A stretch of DNA of 64,000 bases from Neobacillus cucumis (GTDB lineage Bacteria > Bacillota > Bacilli > Bacillales > Cytobacillaceae), in the NCBI RefSeq assembly GCF_002860255.1, contig NZ_PGVE01000072.1, positions 88,110 through 152,109 of the forward strand, in the 5' to 3' direction. A model generated the notes under the pieces. It was not told the DNA's origin, made no database searches, and was given only the letters and a program-made list of their open reading frames with translations. Shown one piece after another: positions 50,097 to 59,741 of this stretch. Each line of letters begins with the position of its first letter. The stretch's first letter is position 1. The position numbers were made by a program, and so were the translations under genes.

Positions 50097-50708
50097 TTAC
50101 ATCACCCCCATTAAGTAGACAACGGTAAAGATAAAGATCCAGACGGCATCCAAAAAGTGCCAGTACAAACTAATAATCGAGATTTTATTTTTCGTCACGG
50201 GTGTTATGCCCCTTTGGGCAAGCTGGATGATCAAACCGATCATCCACATGATACCGAATGAAACGTGCGCCCCGTGCAGTCCGACAAGACTGAAGAACGA
50301 GGTAAGAAACGCACTTCTGGAAATGGTCGCACCCTCCTCGACCATGTTTGCAAACTCATTGATTTCAAGCCCGACGAACAAGGCACCTAAAAGGACCGTT
50401 ACAATTAACCAGCGAATAAGGGAATTTTTCTCTCCTTTGTGCATGGCCAATACGGCTAATCCACTCGTAAAGGAACTTATTAAAAGAATAAAGGTTTCAA
50501 GGATAAACCCAGTTACATCGAAATCATGAGCTGTAAATCCGCCATCTGTATGATCGCGTAACACAGCAAAAGCACCAAAAAATGTAGAAAATAATAGACA
50601 GTCGGTTACAAGGAAAATCCAAAACCCTAAAACCTTTAATTCCCCCTGGTCATGGCCATGTTCGTGACCATGCCCAGAGGCTTGCGCAGAAACACTTTGT
50701 GACACCAC
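50097..50708 (-). CDS. qoxC: Quinol oxidase subunit III
   Basis: 203 residues with tandem GTG starts after GGGAGG. The His-rich N-terminus (GHGHEHGHDQGE) is followed by five helices with LKVLGFWIFLVTDCLLFSTFFGAFAVLRDHT and LVGLHGAHVSFGIMWM, typical of subunit III. It lies three bases from qoxB and abuts qoxD. Confidence 0.93.
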   Translation of the reverse strand: MVSQSVSAQASGHGHEHGHDQGELKVLGFWIFLVTDCLLFSTFFGAFAVLRDHTDGGFTAHDFDVTGFILETFILLISSFTSGLAVLAMHKGEKNSLIRWLIVTVLLGALFVGLEINEFANMVEEGATISRSAFLTSFFSLVGLHGAHVSFGIMWMIGLIIQLAQRGITPVTKNKISIISLYWHFLDAVWIFIFTVVYLMGVM

Positions 50709-50711
50709 TTA

Positions 50712-52721
50712 CTACCTCCCTAACGTTTCTTCCATGGATGTTTTTTGAATGAGAGTGGAACGATTCCTTAAAGCATTTTCCGTACGTTCAATTTCATCCA
50801 CTGGAATGAAATAATCTGTATTATATTGGAATGAACGTGCGTAGAGTGTTATTGCAACGCCGATTAATCCTAAAAAGCCCATCCAATGCCATTCGAATGT
50901 AAATCCAAATCCAGCAACAAAGAAGAAGCATGACATGATAAAAGGCATACCGGAATTTTTCGGCATATGAATCGGTTCATATTTAGGTGTTTCCTGTTCA
51001 TATCCTTCTTCTTGTTGCATTTCTTGTTTTTTGTACCACCAGGCGTCACGGCCTTTTACTTCCGGGATGATGGCAAAATTGTATAGAGGCGCTGGAGAAG
51101 GAATCGACCATTCTAATGTTCGCCCGTCCCACGGATCACCTGTGAAATCACGTTTCCCATATTTAATGCTATAAAGGATTTGCCAAACTTGGAAGGCGAA
51201 TGCAACTCCCATTAAGAACGCCCCAACAGACGAAATCAAGTTGAGCGGAGCCCAACCCATATCCCAGCCCTCCGTTTGGTTATAAATATAAATCCGCCGT
51301 GTCATTCCCATAAATCCAAGTGCATATTGAGGCATAAAGCAAACATAGAAACCGATTTGCCATAACCAAAAGCCCCATTTTCCGAGTGTATAATTTAATT
51401 CAAACCCAAAAATTTTAGGGAACCAATAATACATACCAGCCAGATAAGCGAACACGACACCACCGATTAAAACTTGATGGAAGTGGGCAATCAGAAAGTA
51501 GCTATTATGGTATTGATAATCTGCTGGTGCAGCTGCAAGCATGACACCCGTTGCACCGCCAATGACAAAGGTTGGAACAAACGCTAAAAACCAAAGCATG
51601 GGCTGCGAAATCTCGATCCGTCCGCGATACATGGTAAACAGCCAGTTGAACACTTTCACACCAGTTGGAATCCCGATAATCATGGTACAAATGGCAAAGG
51701 TAATATTTACGTCAACACCGGCGCCCATGGTAAAGAAGTGATGAACCCATGTATAGTAGGAAACAACGGCAATCGCAATCATGGAATAGACCATCGAACC
51801 GTATCCAAAGGTTCGTTTTTTAGAAAAGGTTGCCACTACTTCAGAGAATACTCCAAACGCAGGTAAAACAACGATGTACACTTCAGGGTGACCCCACATC
51901 CAAATCAAGTTGACATACATCATGGGGTTACCGCCTTTAGTCATCGTGAAGAAGTGTCCGTCAAGCATACGGTCGATTGTTAACATTCCTAATGTACCAG
52001 TAAGAATCGGGAATGCCCCTAAAATGGCAATGGATGCCGCTAATACAGACCATGTAAATAAAGGCATATCCCTTAAGCGCATGGAAGGTGTCCGCATTTT
52101 TAAAATGGTAACGGCAAAGTTAATACCGGATGCCAAACTGCCAATTCCGGAAATTTGAATGCCCCAAATCCAAAAATTCTGTCCCGGCCCCGGGCTAAAG
52201 GTTGTCTCCGATAGAGGGGGATAAGATAACCACCCTGAACTGGCAGATCCGCCAATTACGAAAGAAATATTAAAGAGCATGGCTCCAATAAAGAACACCC
52301 AAAAACTAATGGCATTTAGTAATGGGTAAGCAACATCACGAGCTCCTATTTGTAATGGAACAACGATATTAAACAAGGCAAACATAAAAGGCATGGCCAT
52401 AAATAATATCATGATCGTTCCATGAGTGGTAAAAATTTCATTATAGTGGTCAGAAGCTAAAAATTGACTATTGGGAACCGCTAGCTGTATCCGCATTAAA
52501 ATCGCATCTACCCCGCCACGAAAGAGCATCAGCAAGGCAGCCAATAGATACATAATCCCGATTTTTTTATGGTCAACCGTTGTAATCCATTCTCTCCATA
52601 GCCAGCCCCATTTTTTTAGCATGGTGAGTGAGACGAGAATACCGATCGTTACTAAAACAATGGAAACGTCCGCACCATAGATCATTGGATCGCCTGTAAC
52701 AAAAAAATGCGAAGTATTCAT
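50712..52721 (-). CDS. qoxB: Quinol oxidase subunit I (catalytic, aa3 type)
   Basis: 669 residues, start ATG behind AGGAGGAAA. Catalytic core of the heme-copper oxidase with about 14-15 helices. Visible ligands are the low-spin heme histidine in TTHGTIMILFMAMPF, the CuB His-Tyr pair in WMWGHPEVYIVVLP, the HH pair in YYTWVHHFFTMG and the heme histidines in SYFLIAHFHQVLIGG. It reduces oxygen to water and pumps protons, using quinol electrons delivered through subunit II. Confidence 0.96.
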   Translation of the reverse strand: MNTSHFFVTGDPMIYGADVSIVLVTIGILVSLTMLKKWGWLWREWITTVDHKKIGIMYLLAALLMLFRGGVDAILMRIQLAVPNSQFLASDHYNEIFTTHGTIMILFMAMPFMFALFNIVVPLQIGARDVAYPLLNAISFWVFFIGAMLFNISFVIGGSASSGWLSYPPLSETTFSPGPGQNFWIWGIQISGIGSLASGINFAVTILKMRTPSMRLRDMPLFTWSVLAASIAILGAFPILTGTLGMLTIDRMLDGHFFTMTKGGNPMMYVNLIWMWGHPEVYIVVLPAFGVFSEVVATFSKKRTFGYGSMVYSMIAIAVVSYYTWVHHFFTMGAGVDVNITFAICTMIIGIPTGVKVFNWLFTMYRGRIEISQPMLWFLAFVPTFVIGGATGVMLAAAPADYQYHNSYFLIAHFHQVLIGGVVFAYLAGMYYWFPKIFGFELNYTLGKWGFWLWQIGFYVCFMPQYALGFMGMTRRIYIYNQTEGWDMGWAPLNLISSVGAFLMGVAFAFQVWQILYSIKYGKRDFTGDPWDGRTLEWSIPSPAPLYNFAIIPEVKGRDAWWYKKQEMQQEEGYEQETPKYEPIHMPKNSGMPFIMSCFFFVAGFGFTFEWHWMGFLGLIGVAITLYARSFQYNTDYFIPVDEIERTENALRNRSTLIQKTSMEETLGR

Positions 52722-52739
52722 GGAATGGTTTCCTCCTGT

Positions 52740-53651
52740 TTAATGATGAGTAGAAGTGGTTTGCATATGTCTGTCATCACCCATATGGTGTGGATGGTCA
52801 TAATAGGTTCCACCATTTTTATTGACGATGTCTTCAAATAAATTCTTAGGATAGGAAGAAAAGCTTAATTCTTTCACCGTATTGGGTCTAACCAAATCCT
52901 CATATCCGTCGCTTGTCAGAGCAGGTGAGTTTTTCTTAAGACGAGCGGCCCATTTATTGAAATTAGCTTGACTAACCGCTTTTACTCTAAATTTCATATG
53001 GGCAAAACCTGTTCCGGTAAAGCTAGCCCCGGAACCGTAATAATTTCCTGTTTTATTTGCCTGAAGCCACAAACCCATTGCCATGCCAGGCATGGTATAT
53101 TCCTGACCTCCTAACTGCGGTACCCAGAATGAATTCATGGGCGCATCTGAGGTTAAGACAAATTGAATGGGAACCCCAGCGGGAATTTCCGCATAGTTAA
53201 CAGTGGCAATCTTTTGGCCTGGATACGTAAACAGCCATTTCCAATCCAAGGAAGTTACTTGAACAACAACAGGTGTAACATCTTTTACAGGAGGCTTTGA
53301 TACATTGATTGCTGTTTTTGCCGTGTAAAACCCTAGAATCCCTATAATCACGATAGGAATTCCCCACCAAACCACTTCGAGCACTTTGCTATCATCCCAT
53401 TCAGGCTCATATGGTGCATTGTTTCCAGGCTTATTGCGATAACGAACCACGATATAAACAAATATGGCCAAAACAGGAATGATAACAACCGCACAAAGAA
53501 TGGTAGAGATAATAATGAGACGCAGCTCTTCCTGACCGACCGGTCCTTTTGGATCAAGGACAATATATTTACTACGGTCACAACTAGATAAAATCATAAC
53601 GCCCAATAAACCCAAAATCGCAGTTTTACCATATCGAATCCATTTTCTCAC
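52740..53651 (-). CDS. qoxA: Quinol oxidase subunit II
   Basis: 303 residues from GTG 53651, nine bases after AAGGGG. The frame stays open up to 53798, but that extension has no site. A lipoprotein signal ends with LSSC, then two helices and an extracellular cupredoxin domain. The CuA cysteines of cytochrome c oxidases are missing (GGQEYTMPGMAMGLW), which identifies a quinol oxidase. The His-rich tail (YYDHPHHMGDDRHM) is like those of other Bacillus QoxA proteins. First gene of the qoxABCD-ctaB unit. Confidence 0.94.
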   Translation of the reverse strand: MRKWIRYGKTAILGLLGVMILSSCDRSKYIVLDPKGPVGQEELRLIIISTILCAVVIIPVLAIFVYIVVRYRNKPGNNAPYEPEWDDSKVLEVVWWGIPIVIIGILGFYTAKTAINVSKPPVKDVTPVVVQVTSLDWKWLFTYPGQKIATVNYAEIPAGVPIQFVLTSDAPMNSFWVPQLGGQEYTMPGMAMGLWLQANKTGNYYGSGASFTGTGFAHMKFRVKAVSQANFNKWAARLKKNSPALTSDGYEDLVRPNTVKELSFSSYPKNLFEDIVNKNGGTYYDHPHHMGDDRHMQTTSTHH

Positions 53652-53804
53652 TTCAAAATTCCCCTTCGTTTTATTTATGAGGTTCTTGAACATAAATTTT
53701 TGTGATGAACAGTTAATAGAGTGCCCAACTTCTTTGCTATAATTCCAAAACATGGAATGATAACAAAATTTATGTAAAAAACGCACGAAGTTATTCATTG
53801 GATG

Positions 53805-53837
53805 ATAAAAAAGGAGCCAGGACGTTCTTGGCTCCTT
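53805..53837 (-). terminator. Terminator of the 131-residue gene, upstream of qox
   Basis: AAGGAGCCA (53811-53819) pairs with TGGCTCCTT (53829-53837). On the minus strand a T run (53805-53810) follows. It insulates qoxA from the gene before it. Confidence 0.85.
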
Positions 53838-53934
53838 AAAATTTATTTATTATACAAGGAAAATCAATAGTTAGAGAAACAATTCAACAAAACATATAAT
53901 GTATCCTCAATTTGTAATAGGTTTAATCCCATGG

Positions 53935-54330
53935 TTAATTGCAGTCAAAATCAAACTCAATCTTTATTGCCGTTACTTCACCATTTGCGTTGACTGTTAT
54001 ATGAACTATAAAATCCGTAAAGAAATCTGGTACGCCTTGTTTCTGAGCAATGACTTTTAATCTAGAAATGGTAGTGGTGGTTGAAGGAAAAGGAGCTTTC
54101 ACATTTTGGGTATTTTTAGAAATCCCGTTGACTACATATCTTGAACCAGTTACATCACCGGTTCCTGTTGCATGAAAGTTATCATGTGAGACAAGATGAA
54201 AACCCCCATTGCCATCGGGAGTCATATTTAACACGACATGAGACACTCCTTCGGCCTGAATAAATTCACCATTACATAGATTTAGAAAAACAGTAGTAAA
54301 TGGTATTTTTTCATTTAAAATCTGACTCAA
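53935..54330 (-). CDS. Uncharacterised beta-rich protein, 131 residues
   Basis: ATG 54330 with GGAGGAC upstream. A predicted all-beta chain with GNGGFHLVSHDNFHATGTGDVTGSRYVVNG and an acidic C-terminus (IKIEFDFDCN). Similar segments (HLVSH-NFHATG-GD-TG) occur in uncharacterised proteins of actinobacteria and Bacilli. No signal peptide is visible. It is flanked by terminators on both sides and so is monocistronic. Confidence 0.65.
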   Translation of the reverse strand: MSQILNEKIPFTTVFLNLCNGEFIQAEGVSHVVLNMTPDGNGGFHLVSHDNFHATGTGDVTGSRYVVNGISKNTQNVKAPFPSTTTTISRLKVIAQKQGVPDFFTDFIVHITVNANGEVTAIKIEFDFDCN

Positions 54331-54514
54331 TATTTAGTCCTCCATTAAATAAAATAGAAAATGAATGAATCATTTTCTATACCATTTTATGAAGAACTTA
54401 TCACAACCGCACCGGCGCTTGTCCAACGGTATGAATGTATTCTCTATCAAAATCACAAGAGCATTAACCGATGTAGGAGATTAAGAAGGATAAGCATTTA
54501 AGTTTAATATCAAA

Positions 54515-54547
54515 TATTAAAAAGTGACACGATTCCGTGTCACTTTT
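54515..54547 (-). terminator. Terminator of the 54550 MFS gene
   Basis: AAAAGTGACAC (54520-54530) pairs with GTGTCACTTTT (54537-54547) around a six-base loop. On the minus strand TAATATTTG follows. Confidence 0.8.
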
Positions 54548-54549
54548 GC

Positions 54550-55899
54550 TTATTGACTCTGTTTCTGTAACTGAGGCATCCGAATCGTCAACAGCATAAT
54601 CAAGATTCCGATGATGACACAGATGATGGCCATTACATGAAAATGGCTTGTCGTAAATTGTTTCCCGAATAGAATACCCAGTAAACTAGAAGAAAAAATC
54701 GTCCCAATGTAACGTGACGTCATAAAAAGCCCCGAAGCAGTGCCGGTTTCGGCAGGAGGAACAAACGTGTAAAGTGCCGTCTGCAAACCAAGATTGTTGA
54801 AGCCGTTACTTAATCCAAGGACCGATAAAGAAAAGAAAATCCATGCCGCCGACGAGGAACCTTGGATGGTAAGAAGAAGCAAGGAACCTGTAATCATGCA
54901 GGATGTCCCTGCGATTAAAGCAGGCTTTGAACCACGTTTGTCAATCCATCGGCCGGCCAACGGTGACACGATAATGCCAAAACCGGCAACGGAAAGCATA
55001 ATAAGACCTGTCGTCTTGGAATCGAATTGGCGAACATTTTGCAGATAGAGCGGTACCCCAAAGAATATCGAGTAGAAAATCACATTGACCAGGATAAACT
55101 GTACATAGACATAACTCATATTCAGGTTTTTTTTAAGCGCTAGTACATTGATAAATGGCTGCGATTGTTTGCTTTCGTATTTATAAAAAGCGAAGATAAA
55201 AACCAGGCTTACCAAAAGTTCTACCCAGTTAACACCGCTTTCCCATGACAGCAAAAACAATAGCAAGCTTAAAATAGACATAGTAAAAAGAAGGATTCCT
55301 ATATAATCAATGGTGACTTTCCGGCTTCTATCTCTTCTATCCTTTGGTAGAATAAATAGTCCGAGAAAAAAGGCTGCCAAAACAAATGGAAAGTTAACCA
55401 AAAAGATCGCTTTCCAATCCCAGTAATGGGTGAGAAAACCGCCGATGGAAGGGCCAAGTGCGGCGGATACAGATGAAAATATCGAAAGGACACCCAGTGC
55501 CTGTGCTTGATTTTCCGAGATTGATTTGCGGATCATTCCCATCCCTGCCGGGAAGAGCGCTGAACTTCCGAATGCCTGGATGATCCTGATGGCAATCAAC
55601 CAGCCAAAACTTGGCGAAAAGGGAGCTGCAAATGATGCTGCTGCAATCATAATCAGACCGATTAAATACACTTTCTTAAGTCCAAACGCATCGCCTAGCT
55701 TTCCCATTATCGGCTGACCGATACCACTGGCAAGATAATAAGTGGAGATAAGCCAGGATGCTTCCGTAAACGAAAGAGAAAATTGATTTTGGATGCGGGA
55801 AAGCGCAACGGCAATCATGGAAGAATTCAAGGGATTCAGCAAAATTCCTAAAGCAACGGAAGTAATAAAAAGAAGCCGTGTTTTGTTTGGGTTAGACAT
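54550..55899 (-). CDS. MFS drug/solute exporter
   Basis: 449 residues from ATG 55899 behind GGAGGAAAA. The frame is open to 56133, but the extra 78 residues have no site and do not look like a transporter. About 12-14 helices. Motifs LNPLNSSMIAVALSRIQ at the start, GQPIMGKLGDAFGLKKVYLIG between helices 2 and 3, and IQAFGSSALFPAGMGMIRK are those of multidrug-type MFS proteins. No regulator is adjacent. Substrate unknown. Confidence 0.88.
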   Translation of the reverse strand: MSNPNKTRLLFITSVALGILLNPLNSSMIAVALSRIQNQFSLSFTEASWLISTYYLASGIGQPIMGKLGDAFGLKKVYLIGLIMIAAASFAAPFSPSFGWLIAIRIIQAFGSSALFPAGMGMIRKSISENQAQALGVLSIFSSVSAALGPSIGGFLTHYWDWKAIFLVNFPFVLAAFFLGLFILPKDRRDRSRKVTIDYIGILLFTMSILSLLLFLLSWESGVNWVELLVSLVFIFAFYKYESKQSQPFINVLALKKNLNMSYVYVQFILVNVIFYSIFFGVPLYLQNVRQFDSKTTGLIMLSVAGFGIIVSPLAGRWIDKRGSKPALIAGTSCMITGSLLLLTIQGSSSAAWIFFSLSVLGLSNGFNNLGLQTALYTFVPPAETGTASGLFMTSRYIGTIFSSSLLGILFGKQFTTSHFHVMAIICVIIGILIMLLTIRMPQLQKQSQ

Positions 55900-56177
55900 A
55901 AGTTTTTCCTCCGGTGAATTTGTGTAAATGATATATATAATTTTTTGTAATATTAATAATAAAACATATTGGTAGAAAAGGGTACTTAGAGCAACTGGGC
56001 TTTGGTGGGCTGAGGTTTGTGGGGCAAGGAAGGAAAGTACCATGGATAGGAGGAATTGTTCAAAATTAATAGAATAACTATTGTACAGGGAATGGATAAA
56101 AGGCGTAAATGGATGGAAGCATGATTGTTCCATAATAGGTATCGTGCATTAAAAAGGGATCATAGGAGATTAAAAAA

Positions 56178-57539
56178 ATGTTTAAAGAATGGAAAAAGAT
56201 ATTACTGCTTGCCGTACCTTCAATTGCTTCATTTGCTTCATCGACACTTACAGGAACAATCAATCTCATCTTAGTCGGTCAATTAAGTGCCCTTGCGATT
56301 GCGATTGTGGGTGTTTCGAACATTATTATGTATAATGCCTGGGCATTATTTTCGGGAATAGGGCATACGACCAATTATTTAGTCGCTCAAAATTACGGAT
56401 CAAACAACATGAAAAAAGGGGTGGAGCGTACCTATATAGCCTTTTATCTTTGTCTCGCGGCTGCAACATTGGTTTTATTAGTTGGTTTACTATTTCCTGA
56501 ATCCATTTTTAAGATGTTGGGAAGTTCACCTGAAATGATTAGAGCAGGTAAAAGTTATTTACAATTTCGTTTTTTTGCGATGGTTTTTTCGATCTTCACC
56601 TTTGTTATTCATGGATTTCTCCGCGGAATTGGAGATACCAAAACCCCAATGATCAGTACCATAGCAGGCGGAGCCTTTATGATTTTTCTTACTTATGGAT
56701 TAACCTATGGAAATATGGATCTTCCTGAATTAGGTTTAATAGGTGCAGGGATCGCCTTTTTTATTGGTGAATTGGTCACATTTCTTATTTGTGCTTATTT
56801 TTATTTCATAAAATTACATCCAAAATATGAAACACGCAAAAGAATTGCTTTCAACCCAGCAGAATCAAAATTAATTTTTGGAGAAAGTGCCAAATTAGGC
56901 ATCCAGGAATTTTCGATGGCCATGGCCATGTTTGTCTTTACGGCATTTGTTACGAGATTAGGGACGAATGCGTTAGCAGCCAATGAAGTGGCCTTAAGTG
57001 TGATGAGTCTTGGATTCATGCCCGCTTTTGCATTTGGATCAACAGCCACTATTCTTGTGGGTCAAGAGGTGGGGAGAGGTAATCCTTTATTAGGAAGAAA
57101 AGCAGGGACGAACACAACCATTTTAGGCTGTATTTTTCTATTAATTTTGGGTGTCATTGAATTTTTCCTGGCAGAACCGATTGCAAAGATCTATACCCAC
57201 GATGTCCATGTATATAAAATAGCTGCAGAATTAATCATGATATCTGCATTTTTGCAGTTGTTTGATGGACTATTAAATTTTTATGCCGGTGGTCTAAGAG
57301 GGATTGGCGACACATCGTTTTTATTAAAAATATCTTTGATATTAGGGTGGTTATTTTTTGTTCCACTGAGTTATGTATTAACGTTTATCCTGGATTGGGG
57401 CAGTATTGGCGCATGGATCGCCTTATACTCGTATCTCACGGTGTTTGGAATTAGTGTAATGGTTCGCTTTTATCGAACAAGTTGGGATTCCATCAAGTTA
57501 AAATCGGTTGAAAAGGAATATCAGGACAATATAATCTAA
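56178..57539 (+). CDS. MATE-family efflux transporter
   Basis: 453 residues, ATG behind AGGAGATT. The two six-helix halves of MATE exporters are recognisable: IASFASSTLTGTINLILVGQLS and FRFFAMVFSIFTFVIHGFLRGIGDTKTPM in the first half, with ALAANEVALSVMSLGFMPAFAFGSTATILVGQ and FYAGGLRGIGDTSF in the second. It exports cationic drugs or metabolites in exchange for Na+ or H+. It is transcribed divergently from the MFS exporter, with about 280 bases between. Confidence 0.92.
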   Translation: MFKEWKKILLLAVPSIASFASSTLTGTINLILVGQLSALAIAIVGVSNIIMYNAWALFSGIGHTTNYLVAQNYGSNNMKKGVERTYIAFYLCLAAATLVLLVGLLFPESIFKMLGSSPEMIRAGKSYLQFRFFAMVFSIFTFVIHGFLRGIGDTKTPMISTIAGGAFMIFLTYGLTYGNMDLPELGLIGAGIAFFIGELVTFLICAYFYFIKLHPKYETRKRIAFNPAESKLIFGESAKLGIQEFSMAMAMFVFTAFVTRLGTNALAANEVALSVMSLGFMPAFAFGSTATILVGQEVGRGNPLLGRKAGTNTTILGCIFLLILGVIEFFLAEPIAKIYTHDVHVYKIAAELIMISAFLQLFDGLLNFYAGGLRGIGDTSFLLKISLILGWLFFVPLSYVLTFILDWGSIGAWIALYSYLTVFGISVMVRFYRTSWDSIKLKSVEKEYQDNII

Positions 57540-57550
57540 AAAAAGAGTAC

Positions 57551-57589
57551 AAAAGGAAGCATATATGGACATGTGCTTTCCTTTTTTTT
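57551..57589 (+). terminator. Intrinsic terminator of the MATE gene
   Basis: AAAGGAAGCA pairs with TGCTTTCCTTT (one bulged base), leading into a run of eight T residues. Confidence 0.85.
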
Positions 57590-57740
57590 GGACAAATCTA
57601 CTTATGATTCTTGTTTTTGGCAAGTAACGGAGTAAGTTATAGGGATCCGAGAATAAGAGAATCAATGGGTATTCGCCGTTTCATACTGAAAATGCCTACA
57701 TAATTTATAGGGAAATAAACCAAAAAGGAGAGATGTCCAA

Positions 57741-58010
57741 ATGTATCCGTATGGAAATTATCAACTTCCACAGACTCAGTTGGAGTATTATCCATATGTA
57801 CAGCAGGATCTATATGGATCTTACAGGCAACTACCGCAACTATCGCAACTATTTCAACAGCCACAATGGCAGCGGCTTGAACGCAGAGTTAGTCTCCTAG
57901 AAAGTGAATTTGACCAACTTCACCGTCGTTTACGACGTGTAAATCAGAGGCTTCGTGCAGTGGAAAACAGATTAAACATTCCATTTACCCCGTTTGAAGG
58001 GGAGTTTTAA
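57741..58010 (+). CDS. Tyr/Gln/Arg-rich small protein, possibly spore-associated
   Basis: 89 residues, ATG nine bases after AAGGAGAG. The N-terminal half is rich in Tyr, Gln and Pro (MYPYGNYQLPQTQLEYYPYV), and the C-terminal half is a basic coiled coil with heptads (RLERRVSLLESEFDQLHRRL). Such composition is typical of spore coat and crust proteins of Bacilli, but I do not recognise the family, so the spore link is a guess from composition only. Confidence 0.6.
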   Translation: MYPYGNYQLPQTQLEYYPYVQQDLYGSYRQLPQLSQLFQQPQWQRLERRVSLLESEFDQLHRRLRRVNQRLRAVENRLNIPFTPFEGEF

Positions 58011-58161
58011 CTCTTGCTGCCGGATTGGAAGGGGCTGTTGGAAAAAGCGAGCATTTGAGAGATAATCGTATTTAACTGTGGGAGTTAAACAATGATGTTA
58101 AATAATAATTGAATATATTAACTGTCATATTAGGGGAGAAATCTACCCAATCCTTAATAAT

Positions 58162-58186
58162 TACGGTTTTCCCGTAGTATTTTTTA
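58162..58186 (+). terminator. Short terminator-like hairpin after the 89-residue gene
   Basis: TACGG pairs with CCGTA around five bases, followed by GTATTTTTT. The stem is short. Confidence 0.5.
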
Positions 58187-58221
58187 AAATCGGGTAATCG
58201 TTTTATGTTTCAATTAGAAAA

Positions 58222-58262
58222 AATCAAAAAACAGTTCGATTAATTGAACTGTTTTTGATTTT
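58222..58262. terminator. Bidirectional terminator between convergent genes
   Basis: AATCAAAAAACAGTTC and GAACTGTTTTTGATT pair over about 15 bases with one bulge around an eight-base loop. T-rich tails exist on both strands. It serves the DUF218 gene on the minus strand. Confidence 0.82.
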
Positions 58263-58312
58263 ATATTCTTTATATTTTCTAGTTTGTATCAATAGTAATT
58301 TGCAGATTAATT

Positions 58313-59446
58313 TTATCTTTGTAAACCAGGGTATTGCCAGATGCCTGAGGTTCTAAAAAGGTCCCGATAAATCACTATCTTTTCATCGTTCGTTACTTTC
58401 TGGGCTTCAGCTACAGAAGGGTAATCCAAATAAACCATGTTCGTAAAGTTTCTTTTTGTTTTTTTGCCTAACATCTTATTATAAAACTCACTGGCTTCTT
58501 TAAAAACAGTTAAGGCTCTTCTTATGTGACTTGCACTAGTAACGATTGTCACATCCTTTAGGTTTTCTTTTTCAAGGATAGCAGTTGAAAACAGCCCATT
58601 TTCAACAGTATCGGTTGAATTGCTTTCAAGAATGATTCTCTCCTTTGGAATTCCTTGTTCAATTAACCATTTGCTCATGGCATCCGCCTCTGTAATACCT
58701 TGTTTAGGAACTCCGCCTGACACAATTATTTTTGAGTTTGGATATTGCTTAGCAATGGCAAGTCCCGCTTTTAACCTTTCGATGAGTGTCGGCTGCATCG
58801 CTCCCGTTTCAGCAAGTGCATAGCCCAATATGACAATGGCATGATCTTTTGCTGGCAGGTTTGCTGGAACGTCAACATTTAATTTTTCTTTCATCGTTTC
58901 TTCTGTACGATTTATTTTTTCAAGATATTCAGTTGCCCTTTTCGAATCGATCCTTTTTAACTTTGAAATAGAACGATTATAGGTTCTTTCATCTCCATTA
59001 ATACGAGAATAGACTCCATAGAGTAGATTGGCATTAAAGTGATTTGGGTCTAAATTTAATATTTGTTTGTAAGTTTGAAACGCTTCCGGGTACTTCTTCT
59101 GGATTATTTGTGTAGACGCCAATGAAAATTTTAAATCCGTACTATAAGGATCAATTAACGCCGCTTGGATAAATGCATTTTCAACCACATCAAATTTACC
59201 TTTTAAGGTAATGCCCTTGAAGATTTCCGATTCAGCTTTTTTAATATCCCCGCCATGCCAATAATAGTACATTGCGATATCTTCAAGCTGCTTGATTCGA
59301 TAAGAAGTCGCTTCATCATGTTTTAATGAGCTGATACTTGGAGGTTCTTGTGTGGTACCATTTGTTGCATAGGCTGTTGTGAAAGTTAAAGAACACAGAA
59401 AAACTACTAATGCAAAGCATACTCTCTTTTTCAAAAGTTTCATCAT
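58313..59446 (-). CDS. Exported TPR-DUF218 (YdcF/ElyC-like) protein
   Basis: 377 residues, tandem ATGs behind GGAGGAC. A signal peptide (KRVCFALVVFLCSLTFTTAYA) precedes a helical TPR-like region (about 50-190, with YPEAFQTYKQILNLDPNHFNANLLYG). Then comes a DUF218 domain: DHAIVILGYAL, SKIIVSGGVPKQGITEADAM, ERIILESNSTDTVENGLFS and VTSASHIRRAL. DUF218 proteins act in envelope and cell-wall-linked processes in several bacteria, with poorly known chemistry. The TPR fusion implies a protein partner. Monocistronic. Confidence 0.85.
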   Translation of the reverse strand: MMKLLKKRVCFALVVFLCSLTFTTAYATNGTTQEPPSISSLKHDEATSYRIKQLEDIAMYYYWHGGDIKKAESEIFKGITLKGKFDVVENAFIQAALIDPYSTDLKFSLASTQIIQKKYPEAFQTYKQILNLDPNHFNANLLYGVYSRINGDERTYNRSISKLKRIDSKRATEYLEKINRTEETMKEKLNVDVPANLPAKDHAIVILGYALAETGAMQPTLIERLKAGLAIAKQYPNSKIIVSGGVPKQGITEADAMSKWLIEQGIPKERIILESNSTDTVENGLFSTAILEKENLKDVTIVTSASHIRRALTVFKEASEFYNKMLGKKTKRNFTNMVYLDYPSVAEAQKVTNDEKIVIYRDLFRTSGIWQYPGLQR

Positions 59447-59645
59447 TGTCCTCCTGCCATTTTATTTAATAAATAATATCCCTTTATTTAAGATGACTTA
59501 GTTAGAAATATTTATTCTAAGAAGGAGGATGAAATAATACAAATTAAGCAGCCATTTAGCTTTTATCACCTTAATGGTTATATCTAATTGTTGGATTAGC
59601 TTTGAAAGACATACGAAAAGTACTGTGAACATTTTCTTATTTTTC

Positions 59646-59684
59646 TTTACCTTTTCTTATTATAGGATTTATCATTCATTTACA
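59646..59684 (+). promoter_or_regulatory. PhoP-box-like repeats upstream of the glycerophosphodiesterase gene
   Basis: Four hexamers, TTTACC (59646), TTATTA (59657), TTTATC (59668) and TTTACA (59679), start exactly 11 bases apart. Bacillus PhoP binds direct TT(A/T/C)ACA repeats with five-base spacers. The array ends nine bases before a TATACT -10, the spacing expected for a PhoP-activated promoter. Two hexamers are weak matches (4 of 6). Confidence 0.6.
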
Positions 59685-59693
59685 TTTTTCCTC

Positions 59694-59699
59694 TATACT
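59694..59699 (+). promoter_or_regulatory. -10 element of the glycerophosphodiesterase gene
   Basis: TATACT with no good -35 at the usual place, where the PhoP-like repeats lie instead. The start site would be near 59706, ahead of a GGGAGTGGAGG ribosome site. Confidence 0.5.
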
Positions 59700-59741
59700 T
59701 ATTGAAGTACTAGATTAAGAGAGAAGTAGGGAGTGGAGGAA

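Noticed and set aside
52740..53651. Cytochrome c oxidase subunit II (ctaC)
   Set aside because: CuA cysteine ligands and a heme c site are absent, so it is a quinol oxidase.
56134..56177. Extension of the minus-strand MFS gene toward the MATE gene
   Set aside because: The open frame above 55899 has no ribosome site and does not resemble the N-terminus of any MFS protein.
58011..58312. Small RNA or gene between the 89-residue protein and the DUF218 gene
   Set aside because: It contains only two hairpins. No promoter-hairpin pair of convincing quality was seen.
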